From: Paenibacillus antri
GTDB taxonomy: Bacteria; Bacillota; Bacilli; Paenibacillales; YIM-B00363
Assembly: GCF_005765165.1 (NCBI RefSeq)
Contig: NZ_VCIW01000023.1
Coordinates: 62,001 to 126,000 of the forward strand
DNA: 64,000 bases
Direction of reading: 5' to 3'
The notes under the pieces were generated by a model, which saw only the letters and a program-made list of their open reading frames with translations, had not been told where the DNA came from and did not search any database. Below, in pieces: positions 26,119-34,018 of this stretch (its first letter is position 1; each line of letters begins with the position of its first letter). The position numbers and the translations under genes are program-made.

Positions 26119-26997
26119 CTATCCCTTGATCGATCCGAGCAGCGCGCCCTTGGCGAAATGCTTCTGCAGGAACGGATACACGAGCAAAATCGGCAGCGTC
26201 GCCACGACGATGACCGCCATCTTCACCGTCTGCTCCGGCGGGCGCACGAAGTCTTCCATGCCGGACGTATCGGCGGTGAGACCGCTGGCCAAGATGACGA
26301 TCTGCCGCAGAATGACCTGCACCGGCCACTTCGCCGCGTCGTTCAAGTACAAGATCGCCGTAATATACGTGTTCCAGTACGTTACCGCATAGAACAGAGA
26401 AATCGTCGCGATCGCCGGCATCGAAAGCGGAATGACGATGCGGAACAGGATGCCCCAGTCGTTGCAGCCGTCGATCTTCGCGGACTCCTCCAGCCCCTCG
26501 GGCAGATTCTGGAAGAAGTTCCGCATAATGATCAAGTTGAAGGCGTTGATCGCCGTCGGCACGACGAGCGCCGTCAGCGAATCGATCATGCCGAGCTCCT
26601 TGACGACCAGGAACGTCGGGATGAGTCCGCCGCTGAACAGCATCGTGAACACGACCATGAACATGATGCCGCCCCGCCCGTCCAAATCTTTGCGGGACAA
26701 GCCGTACGCCATCAGCGCCGTCAGGAGCATGCTGAACAGCGTGCCGAACAGCGTCACGACGACGGAGACGCCTAACGCCCGGAACAGCGTGTTCGTCGAA
26801 AAAATATACTTGTACGCGTCGAGCGACCATACGGTCGGAATGATGACGAACTGCTTCGTCGCAAGCTCCGTGACGGTCGTGAACGAGCCCGCGATCACGT
26901 GGATGAACGGGAGAATCGTCACGAGACCGATGAGCGACAGCAGCGTGTAGTTGACGATATCGAACAGCCGGCTTCCCAGCGTTTTGTCTTGGACCAT
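26119..26997 (-). CDS. Carbohydrate ABC transporter permease (LplC/YtcP-like)
   Basis: A 292-residue membrane permease with six predicted helices, of the MalG type. The N-terminal block is FDIVNYTLLSLIGLVTILPF. The EAA loop reads EGLEESAKIDGCNDWGILFRIVIPLSMPAIA near 185-215, the ATPase coupling site. It pairs with the upstream LplB-type permease to import rhamnogalacturonan or galacturonide oligosaccharides. No ATPase gene is in the cluster, so a shared MsmX-type ATPase encoded elsewhere is expected. The C-terminus HFAKGALLGSIKG is the usual ending. Confidence 0.93.
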   Translation of the reverse strand: MVQDKTLGSRLFDIVNYTLLSLIGLVTILPFIHVIAGSFTTVTELATKQFVIIPTVWSLDAYKYIFSTNTLFRALGVSVVVTLFGTLFSMLLTALMAYGLSRKDLDGRGGIMFMVVFTMLFSGGLIPTFLVVKELGMIDSLTALVVPTAINAFNLIIMRNFFQNLPEGLEESAKIDGCNDWGILFRIVIPLSMPAIATISLFYAVTYWNTYITAILYLNDAAKWPVQVILRQIVILASGLTADTSGMEDFVRPPEQTVKMAVIVVATLPILLVYPFLQKHFAKGALLGSIKG

Positions 26998-27016
26998 GGC
27001 GTTTCGCCTCTCCCTC

Positions 27017-27970
27017 TTAGTAGATGCCTTCCTCGCCGACCTTCTTCGACAGCCAGTTCGCGCCCATGACCAAGATCAAGCCGACGATCGACTTGAAAAA
27101 TCCGACCGCGGTGCTGAAGCTGAACTGCCCTTGGCGAAGGCCTGCCGTATAAACGTACGTATCGAATATCTCCGCCACCTCGCGGTTCATCGAGTTGAGC
27201 AAGAGATAAATATGTTCGAAGCCGAGTTCCAGCACGTCTCCGATCTTCAAGATGAGCAGCACGACGATGACGCTTCGGATCGAAGGCAGCGTAATGTGCC
27301 AAATTTGGCGAAGCCGATTGGCGCCGTCCATCCGAGCCGCTTCGTACAGCCCCGGATCGATCGCGGCCATAGCCGCCAAGTAGATGATCGTCCCCCATCC
27401 GGCTTCCCGCCAGACGATCTGCAGGACGTACATCGGACGAAACCATTCGTTGCTCATGAGGAAGTTGATCTTTTCGAAGCCCATCATGACCAGCAGTTCG
27501 TTGATAATGCCGCGATCCATGGAAAGCATGACGAAGGAAATGGACACGATAATGACCCAAGACATGAAATGCGGAATGTAGACGAGCGTCTGAATGAACC
27601 GCTTGAACATCTCCCGCCGCACCTCGTTCAGCATGAGAGCGAGGACGATCGGCACCGGGAAGTAAAACAGCAGGTTCATGAAGAACAACAGCAGCGTATT
27701 TCTTAGAATCGTAAAAAACATCGGTTCGGCGAACAATCGCTCGAAATGCTTGAACCCGACCCACGGACTGTTCATGATGCCCAGGTACGGCTGATAATCC
27801 TGCAGCGCGATGACGAGCCCGCCCATCGGGATATATTTAAAAATAACGAAGAACAGAAAGCCGGGGAGAATCATTAGATACAAGGCCCGGTTTTTCACGA
27901 GTCTCCTCAGCAGCTCCGAATTCCTTCTTGTCTTGGCGAGCGTCGCGTTGCCTACGGCCGTATCTCGCAT
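27017..27970 (-). CDS. Carbohydrate ABC transporter permease (LplB/YtcO-like)
   Basis: A 317-residue MalF-type permease with six membrane helices after a basic N-terminus (RRNSELLRRLVKNRALYLMILPG). PMGGLVIALQDYQPYLGI is the LplB-family block. The EAA coupling loop is YEAARMDGANRLRQIWHITLPSI near 220-242. Gene order is binding protein, then LplB, then LplC, as in B. subtilis lpl and yte clusters. AAAGGAAG lies 7 bases upstream. It is separated from the binding-protein gene by an intergenic hairpin at 28002-28046. Confidence 0.94.
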   Translation of the reverse strand: MRDTAVGNATLAKTRRNSELLRRLVKNRALYLMILPGFLFFVIFKYIPMGGLVIALQDYQPYLGIMNSPWVGFKHFERLFAEPMFFTILRNTLLLFFMNLLFYFPVPIVLALMLNEVRREMFKRFIQTLVYIPHFMSWVIIVSISFVMLSMDRGIINELLVMMGFEKINFLMSNEWFRPMYVLQIVWREAGWGTIIYLAAMAAIDPGLYEAARMDGANRLRQIWHITLPSIRSVIVVLLILKIGDVLELGFEHIYLLLNSMNREVAEIFDTYVYTAGLRQGQFSFSTAVGFFKSIVGLILVMGANWLSKKVGEEGIY

Positions 27971-28001
27971 GATTTCTCTTCCTTTCTTTAGTGGGAAAAT
28001 G

Positions 28002-28046
28002 GGAGGCCGCCGCGCTGCGGCTTGCGTTCCGCCGCGCGCAGCCTCC
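28002..28046 (-). other. Intergenic hairpin between binding protein and permease genes
   Basis: GGAGGC pairs with GCCTCC, with inner complementary GC-rich arms and no T tract. Such stem-loops after binding-protein genes commonly stabilise upstream mRNA so the lipoprotein is made in excess over the permeases. Confidence 0.55.
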
Positions 28047-28064
28047 GCCGTTCGGAACGACCGA

Positions 28065-29633
28065 TTATTTCGCCTGAGCGTAAGAAGCGTTGAACTCGTC
28101 GATGATCTTCTGTCCGCCCTGCTTCAGCCACGTGTCGACCGCCGCTTGGAAGCCGGCCTCGTCGATGTCGCCGAGCATGAACTTGTACGTCGCGTCCTTG
28201 ATCAGCTCTTGCAAACGTACGCCGTCCTGCGTGAACGTCGCGGAATCGAGCGGCGCCGTCGGGTCGTGGATGAGGTAATTGTTGTTATCCACGATCAGCT
28301 GCTCCGCCTTCTCCTTCGCCGGCAGCAGATGCTTCGCCTCGAAGAAGCCGTCGATCGTGCTGATGCCGCCGATCTGCAGCGCTTGGTACGGCTTCACGTC
28401 GCGATCGGTAATCTTCGTATCTTCGATCGGCACGACCTTGCCGCCTTCCATCGTGTAGTGCTCGCCTTCGACGCCCCAGTAAATCAGGTTCGCCAGCTCG
28501 GGGCTCATCAGCTTATCGTAGAAGGCGAGGATGTTCTTCAGCTCGTCTTCGGATTTGACCGCCGATTTCGGGAACAGCACGACGGAGCCGTAGCCCGGGA
28601 TCGCCCAGATGCCGAACTTGCCGTCCGGACCGTTGATCTTGTTCTGCACGTCGAGGAGCGCGTTCGGATTGACCTCCGTAATTTTCGAGTCGAGGCTGAC
28701 GACGTCGCCCATGGAGCCGATGTACGCGCCGGCCTTGCCCGTGATGAGCAGGTTTTGCTGGTCCGTCTTGCTCGTCACCGGGAAGTCCTGGTTGATGAGA
28801 CCTTCTTCGTGCAGCTTCTTGATGTACTTCATCGTCTCCATGTATTGCGGGAACATGAATTCCGGCGTCAGCTTGCCATCCAGCTCGCCCCAACCGTTCG
28901 GCGTGCCGAACCAGGAGCTGACCGACTTGAACGCGCCGTAGACGAGATCGCTGCGGTCCGTCAACCCGATCGTGTCCTTCGCGCCGTTGCCGTCCGGGTC
29001 GTTCTCCGCGAACGCCTTCAGCATCGCGTACAGCTCGTCGACGTTCGTCGGCGCGGATAAGCCGAGCTTGTCGGCCCAATCCTTCCGATAGATGAGGCCC
29101 TGGCGGGAGAGCGGACGCTCTTGGTACAAGGCATAGATCTTCCCGTCGACCGACGTGTTCTTCAGCACTTCCGGATTCAGCTTGCTTAGGTTCGGATACT
29201 GCTCGAGCAGCGGCCCGATTTCCCAAAATTGGTTGTTCCGAATCGCGTCGCGCAGCATGATGAGCGAGGTTTGGTTTTTAATGTACGTCGCCTGCGGGAG
29301 CGTGCCCGTCGCGAACGAGGCGTTCATCTTCTCGTCGTACGTGCCGTCCGGCACCCACTGGATGTCCAGCTCGGTGTTCGTCGCTTCCTCTACGAGTTTC
29401 TCGATCTTATCCGAGGGAACCTCCGGCGTGTGCAGGTTCGCCATAATGGAAAGCTTGAACGGCTCCTTCGGCGCTTCCGGCTCCGTCTTCGTTTCGGCTT
29501 GGGCGCCCGTCCCCGCATTGTTCGCCGGCTGCTCCGGCTCGTTCGATCCGCCGGTCGAAGCGCTTCCGCAGCCGGCCGTGACCGCCAGCGCGGTGAATGC
29601 CGCCAATAGCATGCTGGCTCTCTTGTTTGCCAT
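28065..29633 (-). CDS. Extracellular sugar-binding lipoprotein (LplA-like), copy 2
   Basis: A 522-residue solute-binding protein for the adjacent permeases. The signal peptide is ANKRASMLLAAFTALAV with lipobox VTAGC, so Cys near residue 22 is lipidated. A Ser/Gly/Asn/Pro linker leads to the mature domain with FKLSIMANLHTPEVPSDKIE, LYQERPLSRQGLIYRKDWAD, and NPDGNG-type DPDGNGAKDTIGLTDRSD, all LplA-family traits. It is closely similar over its length to the binding protein encoded upstream. The ATG at 29633 follows TTGGAGGTC. A two-box upstream element at 29696-29780 suggests its own promoter despite being inside the cluster. Confidence 0.93.
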   Translation of the reverse strand: MANKRASMLLAAFTALAVTAGCGSASTGGSNEPEQPANNAGTGAQAETKTEPEAPKEPFKLSIMANLHTPEVPSDKIEKLVEEATNTELDIQWVPDGTYDEKMNASFATGTLPQATYIKNQTSLIMLRDAIRNNQFWEIGPLLEQYPNLSKLNPEVLKNTSVDGKIYALYQERPLSRQGLIYRKDWADKLGLSAPTNVDELYAMLKAFAENDPDGNGAKDTIGLTDRSDLVYGAFKSVSSWFGTPNGWGELDGKLTPEFMFPQYMETMKYIKKLHEEGLINQDFPVTSKTDQQNLLITGKAGAYIGSMGDVVSLDSKITEVNPNALLDVQNKINGPDGKFGIWAIPGYGSVVLFPKSAVKSEDELKNILAFYDKLMSPELANLIYWGVEGEHYTMEGGKVVPIEDTKITDRDVKPYQALQIGGISTIDGFFEAKHLLPAKEKAEQLIVDNNNYLIHDPTAPLDSATFTQDGVRLQELIKDATYKFMLGDIDEAGFQAAVDTWLKQGGQKIIDEFNASYAQAK

Positions 29634-29695
29634 GAATATGACCTCCAATGGGTAAGATGATGTTTCTACCCTTTCACAGTAAAACGGCAATGGCC

Positions 29696-29780
29696 GTTAC
29701 GTACATAATCCGGGGATATGCGCAGGGCCGCCGCGAGCCGAAAAGCCGCGTCGCGCCGGGGAATCCAATCTAATGATTAT
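29696..29780 (-). promoter_or_regulatory. Two-box regulatory element, copy A (upstream of binding protein copy 2)
   Basis: The proximal box GTTACGTACATAATCC (29696-29711, plus strand) and ATATGC (29716-29721) cover the -35 region. The distal box AATCTAATGATTAT is at 29767-29780. The same two boxes recur upstream of the pectate lyase/esterase gene. Start-to-start spacing is 71 here and 60 there, one helical turn different. A weak -10 (TACTGT on the minus strand, 29676-29681) fits an activator-dependent promoter. Confidence 0.6.
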
Positions 29781-29823
29781 CCCCGGCGCACGCGATTACG
29801 AACATACGATCCTATGGCTAGAC

Positions 29824-29864
29824 AAAAAAAAGCGGCATGCGGAGAACGAATCTCCTACATGCCG
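29824..29864 (-). terminator. Terminator between the two binding-protein genes
   Basis: On the minus strand CGGCATG and GGAGA pair with TCTCC and CATGCCG, followed by eight T. The stem overlaps the last codons of the upstream binding-protein gene. Confidence 0.85.
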
Positions 29865-31372
29865 TCCGTATCGTTAAACTCTTCGATGATGCGCTCGCCG
29901 CCCTCCTGCAGCCATCGCTGCACCTCGGCTTCGAAGCCCGCTTCGTCGATCATCCCCAAAATAAAGTGGTACGTCGCGTCTCTGACGATCTCCTGCAGCC
30001 GCATGCCGCGTTCGTCGAACGTGCGGGAATGAAGCCCCGTCGTCGGATCGAGCACCAGCATCGAATCGTTCTCCTTCGTCAGCCGATCGGCTTTGCCCTT
30101 GACCGGCATCCGGAAGTCGGATTCCAGGAAGCCGTCGATCGTGTTCGGTCCCCCGATCTCGATGCCTTGATACGGCTTCACGTCTTTATACTTCAAGTCG
30201 AAGTCGTCGGACGGGACCGCTTTGCCGTTTTCCACCGTGTAATGCACGCCTTCCACGCCCCAATGCAGCAGGTTCGCCAGCTCGGGCGTCATCAGCTCGT
30301 CGAAAAACCCGAGCACCTGACGAAGCTCCTCTTCCGTGCGGACGGCGGACTTCGGGAACAGCACCACCGTGCCGAAGCCCGGCGTCGCCCAGACGCGTTC
30401 GCCCTTCGGACCTGCGACGCGGTTATGCACGTCGAGGACCGCGTACGGGTTCGACTGCGCCGCCTTCGTCTGCAGGCTGTGCACGTCGCCCATCGCTCCG
30501 ATGTAGACCCCCGCCTTGCCCATCGTCAGCAATTCCTGCTGGTCCGCCTTCGCCGTCACCGGGAAGTCGCGGTTGATGAGTCCCTCCTCGTGCAGCTTGC
30601 GGAAGAAGAGCATCGTCTCCCGATATTCCGGGAACATGAACTCCGGCACAAGCCGACCGTCCTTCTCTCCCCAGCCGTTCGGCGCGCCGAAATAGGACAG
30701 CACCGTCTTGAACGCGCCGTAGACGAGATCGCTGCGGTCCGTTAAGCCGATCGTATCGTCGACGCCGTTGCCGTCCGGATCGCGATAAGTGAACTGGTAC
30801 AACATGGTATACAGCTCGTCGATCGTCGCCGGCGCTTGCAGGCCGAGACGGTCCGCCCAATCTTTTCGGAAAATGACGCCCTGCCGCGACAACGGCCGCT
30901 CCTGATACAGTCCGTACACCTTGCCTTCGACGGCCGTATTGCGCAACACCTCGGTCTGCAGCCGGCCGAGGTTCGGAAACTCCTCGAGATACGGCCCGAT
31001 CTCCCAAAACAACCCGCTTTGCATCGGTTCCCGCAGAAACGTCAGCATGGACGCGTTTTTCAAATAGACCGCGTCGGGCATCGTCCCCGTCGCCATAGAC
31101 GCGTTGAACTTCTCCTCATAGCTGCCGTCCGGCGTCCACTGGAACGTCAGCTCTACTCCCGTCGCCTCCTCCAGCATCGTCTCGATCAAGGCGGACGGCA
31201 CCTCCGGCGTATGCAGATTCGCCATGATCGAGATGCGCGGGACGTCGGCGCCGCCTTCCGCGGCTCGCTCCGGCGCCGCGCCGCCGAAGCCGGATATCGA
31301 ACCGGCGCAGCCCGAGAGCGATAGGAGCGCGGCCGCCGCGGCCAGCGCGACATAAATCCATCTCTGGTTCAT
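29855..31372 (-). CDS. Extracellular sugar-binding lipoprotein (LplA-like), copy 1
   Basis: A 505-residue paralogue of the next gene downstream. The signal peptide NQRWIYVALAAAAALLSL has lipobox LSGC. Most landmark blocks match the paralogue: ISIMANLHTPEVPSALIE, LYQERPLSRQGVIFRKDWAD, PDGNGVDDTIGLTDRSDLVY. The C-terminal WLQEGGERIIEEFND also matches. The two differ mainly in linker and surface positions, consistent with duplication followed by divergence, perhaps to bind a different oligosaccharide. It has its own promoter region with a cre-like site at 31438-31452 and ends in a terminator, so it can be transcribed separately from the permeases. Confidence 0.92.
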   Translation of the reverse strand: MNQRWIYVALAAAAALLSLSGCAGSISGFGGAAPERAAEGGADVPRISIMANLHTPEVPSALIETMLEEATGVELTFQWTPDGSYEEKFNASMATGTMPDAVYLKNASMLTFLREPMQSGLFWEIGPYLEEFPNLGRLQTEVLRNTAVEGKVYGLYQERPLSRQGVIFRKDWADRLGLQAPATIDELYTMLYQFTYRDPDGNGVDDTIGLTDRSDLVYGAFKTVLSYFGAPNGWGEKDGRLVPEFMFPEYRETMLFFRKLHEEGLINRDFPVTAKADQQELLTMGKAGVYIGAMGDVHSLQTKAAQSNPYAVLDVHNRVAGPKGERVWATPGFGTVVLFPKSAVRTEEELRQVLGFFDELMTPELANLLHWGVEGVHYTVENGKAVPSDDFDLKYKDVKPYQGIEIGGPNTIDGFLESDFRMPVKGKADRLTKENDSMLVLDPTTGLHSRTFDERGMRLQEIVRDATYHFILGMIDEAGFEAEVQRWLQEGGERIIEEFNDTDGM

Positions 31373-31437
31373 CTTCTCGACCTCCGCTCGATTTTCTGTA
31401 TAATTAGGGCGTGGCATCGTTTTACTTGTATGATAAC

Positions 31438-31452
31438 ATTAAAGCGTTTTCA
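31438..31452. promoter_or_regulatory. cre-like site in the divergent binding-protein/AraC promoter region
   Basis: ATTAAAGCGTTTTCA fits the CcpA operator with one mismatch. Its position between divergent genes could give catabolite repression of both. Confidence 0.6.
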
Positions 31453-31494
31453 ATGGGTTTTGTAAAATATTCTACGCGATAGGCGGCGAATCGA

Positions 31495-33810
31495 ATGAAG
31501 AGGTCCAGCCTTTATAAGAATATGATATTGTTCGGATTCGCCATCAGCATTTTCCCGATTTTGACGCTCGGCTTGTTCTCTTACATGAAATCGTCGGACG
31601 CGATCCAGACGCATGTGAACCGCAGCAACATCCAGATGATGAATCAGATGAACGGCAATATGGAGCAAGTGCTTCGGACGGTCGATTACACGCTGAATTA
31701 CGTCATTAATACGAATAAGGTTCAGGACGCGCTGTTTCGGACGTTGAACTTTACGGATTTCCAGCTGTATAACCAACTGAAGGAAGAGCTGAACCTGCTA
31801 CAGTCGCCGGACACGTACGTGACCGACGTCATCCTGGCCAATCCCGCTTCCGACTGGGTGATCAACAACCGCGGTCTGTACGCGTTCGACGAATACGCGT
31901 CCAAGGCGACGCTGCTCGAGCTGATGGAGCTGGAGCACAGCACGAGCTGGGTCATGCTCGACACCGCCGCGCTCGGCTCCAGCGATACCGAGAGCTACGG
32001 CTGTCCGACGACCGTGACGCTCGTCAAGAAGATGCCGCTGCACACGTCGAACAAGCGCGGCATCGCCTTAGCGACGATCCCGAGCTGCAGCCTCGGCGCG
32101 ATGCTCGACAATCCGCCGGCGGCCAGCGAGGTCATGGTGCTCGACGCGAGTTTGCGGATCGTCGCTCACCCCGACGCGTCGAAGATCGGCACATCGCTTG
32201 CGGAGTCGGGCTCGATCGCCGAAGCGGACCTGTCGAAGTTCGGCGGCGCCTCCGGCCAGTTCGAAACGAGCGTCGACGGCGAGCCGATCTCGGTCACGTA
32301 CGTCCGCTCCGACTTCAACGGATGGACGTACGCCTCGTTCACGACGATGTCCGAGTTTACGAAGGAAGCGCGCTCGATCGGATGGTTCACCGCCTCCGTC
32401 TGCCTGCTGATCCTATGCCTGTGCGTGTTGTTCGTCTGGCTCGGCAGCCGCAGAGTGTACACGCCGATCCGCGAGATGTTCCGCTTGATCGCCGAGCGGC
32501 TGCCGGAGTCGACGGCCTCCAAGAAGAACGAGCTGCAGATCATCGACGAGCATATTCGCGACTTGTTCGCCTCCAACGAGAAGATGCGGCACGAGCTGCA
32601 CCAGAACAGTCTGCAGGTGCGCACCTTCTTCCTGCATAAGCTGTTCCAAGGCCAGCTCGGCGCATCGGAAATCGAGGAGAAGCTCGAGCTGTTCGGCTAT
32701 CGGGAGGTCATCCGGAACTGGAATCACTTAGCCGTGCTGACGCTCCAGATCGACATTCTGGTCGAGACGCGCTACGAGCAGAAGGACCTGGATCTGCTGT
32801 TGTTCGCCGCCGGCAACATCGTCGAAGAGATGGTGCCGAAGACCGATCGGCTGCCCCCCGTCATCTTGGATCAGACGCTCGTGACGCTCGTCGGCGGCGC
32901 CGGCATGTCGCACGACGACTTCAACCTGTACATTTACAAGGTGACGGAGGCCGTGCAGCAAAACATGCGCCGCTACCTCGATCTCGACGTCAGCATCGGC
33001 ATCAGCCTGCCGTTCGCCGGCGTACATCGCGCGTCGCGCGGCTATCAGGAAGGGCTCGAGGCGCTGAAGCATCGGATGAAGCTGGGCAAGGGCGTCATCG
33101 TTCCTTACTCCAGCTTGAACTCGGGAAAGCACACGCAGGTGTACTTTTATCCGACGCAGGTGGAGAATCAGCTCATCGACGCCATCAAGCTGGCCGACGA
33201 GGAACTCGCCTCGAAGCTGCTGAAGCAATGGCTGGGAGAAGTATTCCTGAAGGATCGCACGCCGCATGAATACCAGATTTCGCTCATTCGCCTGTTGAAC
33301 GGCCTGATGGTCGTCATGCAGGAGGCCGGGATCGGGCTGGACCAGCTGGACGCCAAGGAGAGTTCCTTATACGAAGAGCTGCTGCAGCTGTACGTCAGCG
33401 CGGAAATCGAGAACTGGTACAACACTCGCATCATCGGCCGTCTGATCCGCGTCTTCCAGGACCGGCAGGCGTCGCAATACCAGAACATCTCGGAGCAGAT
33501 CATCGACATCATCCGCAGCGAATTCGACCGCGATTTGACGCTCGAGGAGTGCGCCTCCCGGTTGCATTATAACGTCTTTTATTTAAGCAGCGTCTTCAAG
33601 AAGGAGACGGATATGTCGTTCAGCGACTACCTGTCGCAATACCGGATGAACATGTCGAAGAAGTGGCTCGTCGAAACCGACATGTCCGTGAAGGACATCG
33701 CCGAACGGCTGACGTACACGAACCCGCAAAATTTCATTCGCTCCTTCAAGAAGCAGGAGGACATGACGCCCGGCCAGTATCGGGCCAAGTACGGCAAGCC
33801 GGGCGTTTGA
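31495..33810 (+). CDS. Membrane-anchored AraC family regulator (YesS/YtdP-like)
   Basis: A 771-residue one-component sensor-regulator. TM1 is at about 10-30 (MILFGFAISIFPILTLGLF). An extracellular dCache-like sensor domain covers about 35-290, and TM2 is at about 298-320 (GWFTASVCLLILCLCVLFVW). A HAMP-like segment and coiled region follow (RRVYTPIREMFRLIAERL). A cytoplasmic linker leads to a C-terminal AraC double HTH at about 670-768 (LTLEECASRLHYNVFYLSSVFKKE, then VKDIAERLTYTNPQNFIRSFKK). The architecture matches YesS of B. subtilis, a regulator in the rhamnogalacturonan cluster. It is divergent from the binding-protein genes and is the likely activator of the pectin operons. Confidence 0.9.
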   Translation: MKRSSLYKNMILFGFAISIFPILTLGLFSYMKSSDAIQTHVNRSNIQMMNQMNGNMEQVLRTVDYTLNYVINTNKVQDALFRTLNFTDFQLYNQLKEELNLLQSPDTYVTDVILANPASDWVINNRGLYAFDEYASKATLLELMELEHSTSWVMLDTAALGSSDTESYGCPTTVTLVKKMPLHTSNKRGIALATIPSCSLGAMLDNPPAASEVMVLDASLRIVAHPDASKIGTSLAESGSIAEADLSKFGGASGQFETSVDGEPISVTYVRSDFNGWTYASFTTMSEFTKEARSIGWFTASVCLLILCLCVLFVWLGSRRVYTPIREMFRLIAERLPESTASKKNELQIIDEHIRDLFASNEKMRHELHQNSLQVRTFFLHKLFQGQLGASEIEEKLELFGYREVIRNWNHLAVLTLQIDILVETRYEQKDLDLLLFAAGNIVEEMVPKTDRLPPVILDQTLVTLVGGAGMSHDDFNLYIYKVTEAVQQNMRRYLDLDVSIGISLPFAGVHRASRGYQEGLEALKHRMKLGKGVIVPYSSLNSGKHTQVYFYPTQVENQLIDAIKLADEELASKLLKQWLGEVFLKDRTPHEYQISLIRLLNGLMVVMQEAGIGLDQLDAKESSLYEELLQLYVSAEIENWYNTRIIGRLIRVFQDRQASQYQNISEQIIDIIRSEFDRDLTLEECASRLHYNVFYLSSVFKKETDMSFSDYLSQYRMNMSKKWLVETDMSVKDIAERLTYTNPQNFIRSFKKQEDMTPGQYRAKYGKPGV

Positions 33811-33974
33811 CGGCGGCTGGGCGCCACGCCGCCGGTGGCGGCGTGCACCGCGAGGATGATCGCGGCGATGGCAGGTATCGCTGGTTTTCGCGCGGCCGCC
33901 GTTCGTCCGCTTCGCCCGGCCGCTCCGCCCGACAACACGCTTAGGGAACAGTCCGTGTTCTCGTCTCGACGCCC

Positions 33975-34018
33975 GGCTAAAACCAAGGGCTGCCCCCGGG
34001 GGCAGCCCTTAGTTTTTA
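33975..34018. terminator. Bidirectional terminator between the AraC regulator and the pectinase gene
   Basis: AAGGGCTGCCCC pairs with GGGGCAGCCCTT, with AAAACC on one side and TTTTTA on the other. It is shared by convergent transcription. Confidence 0.85.
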
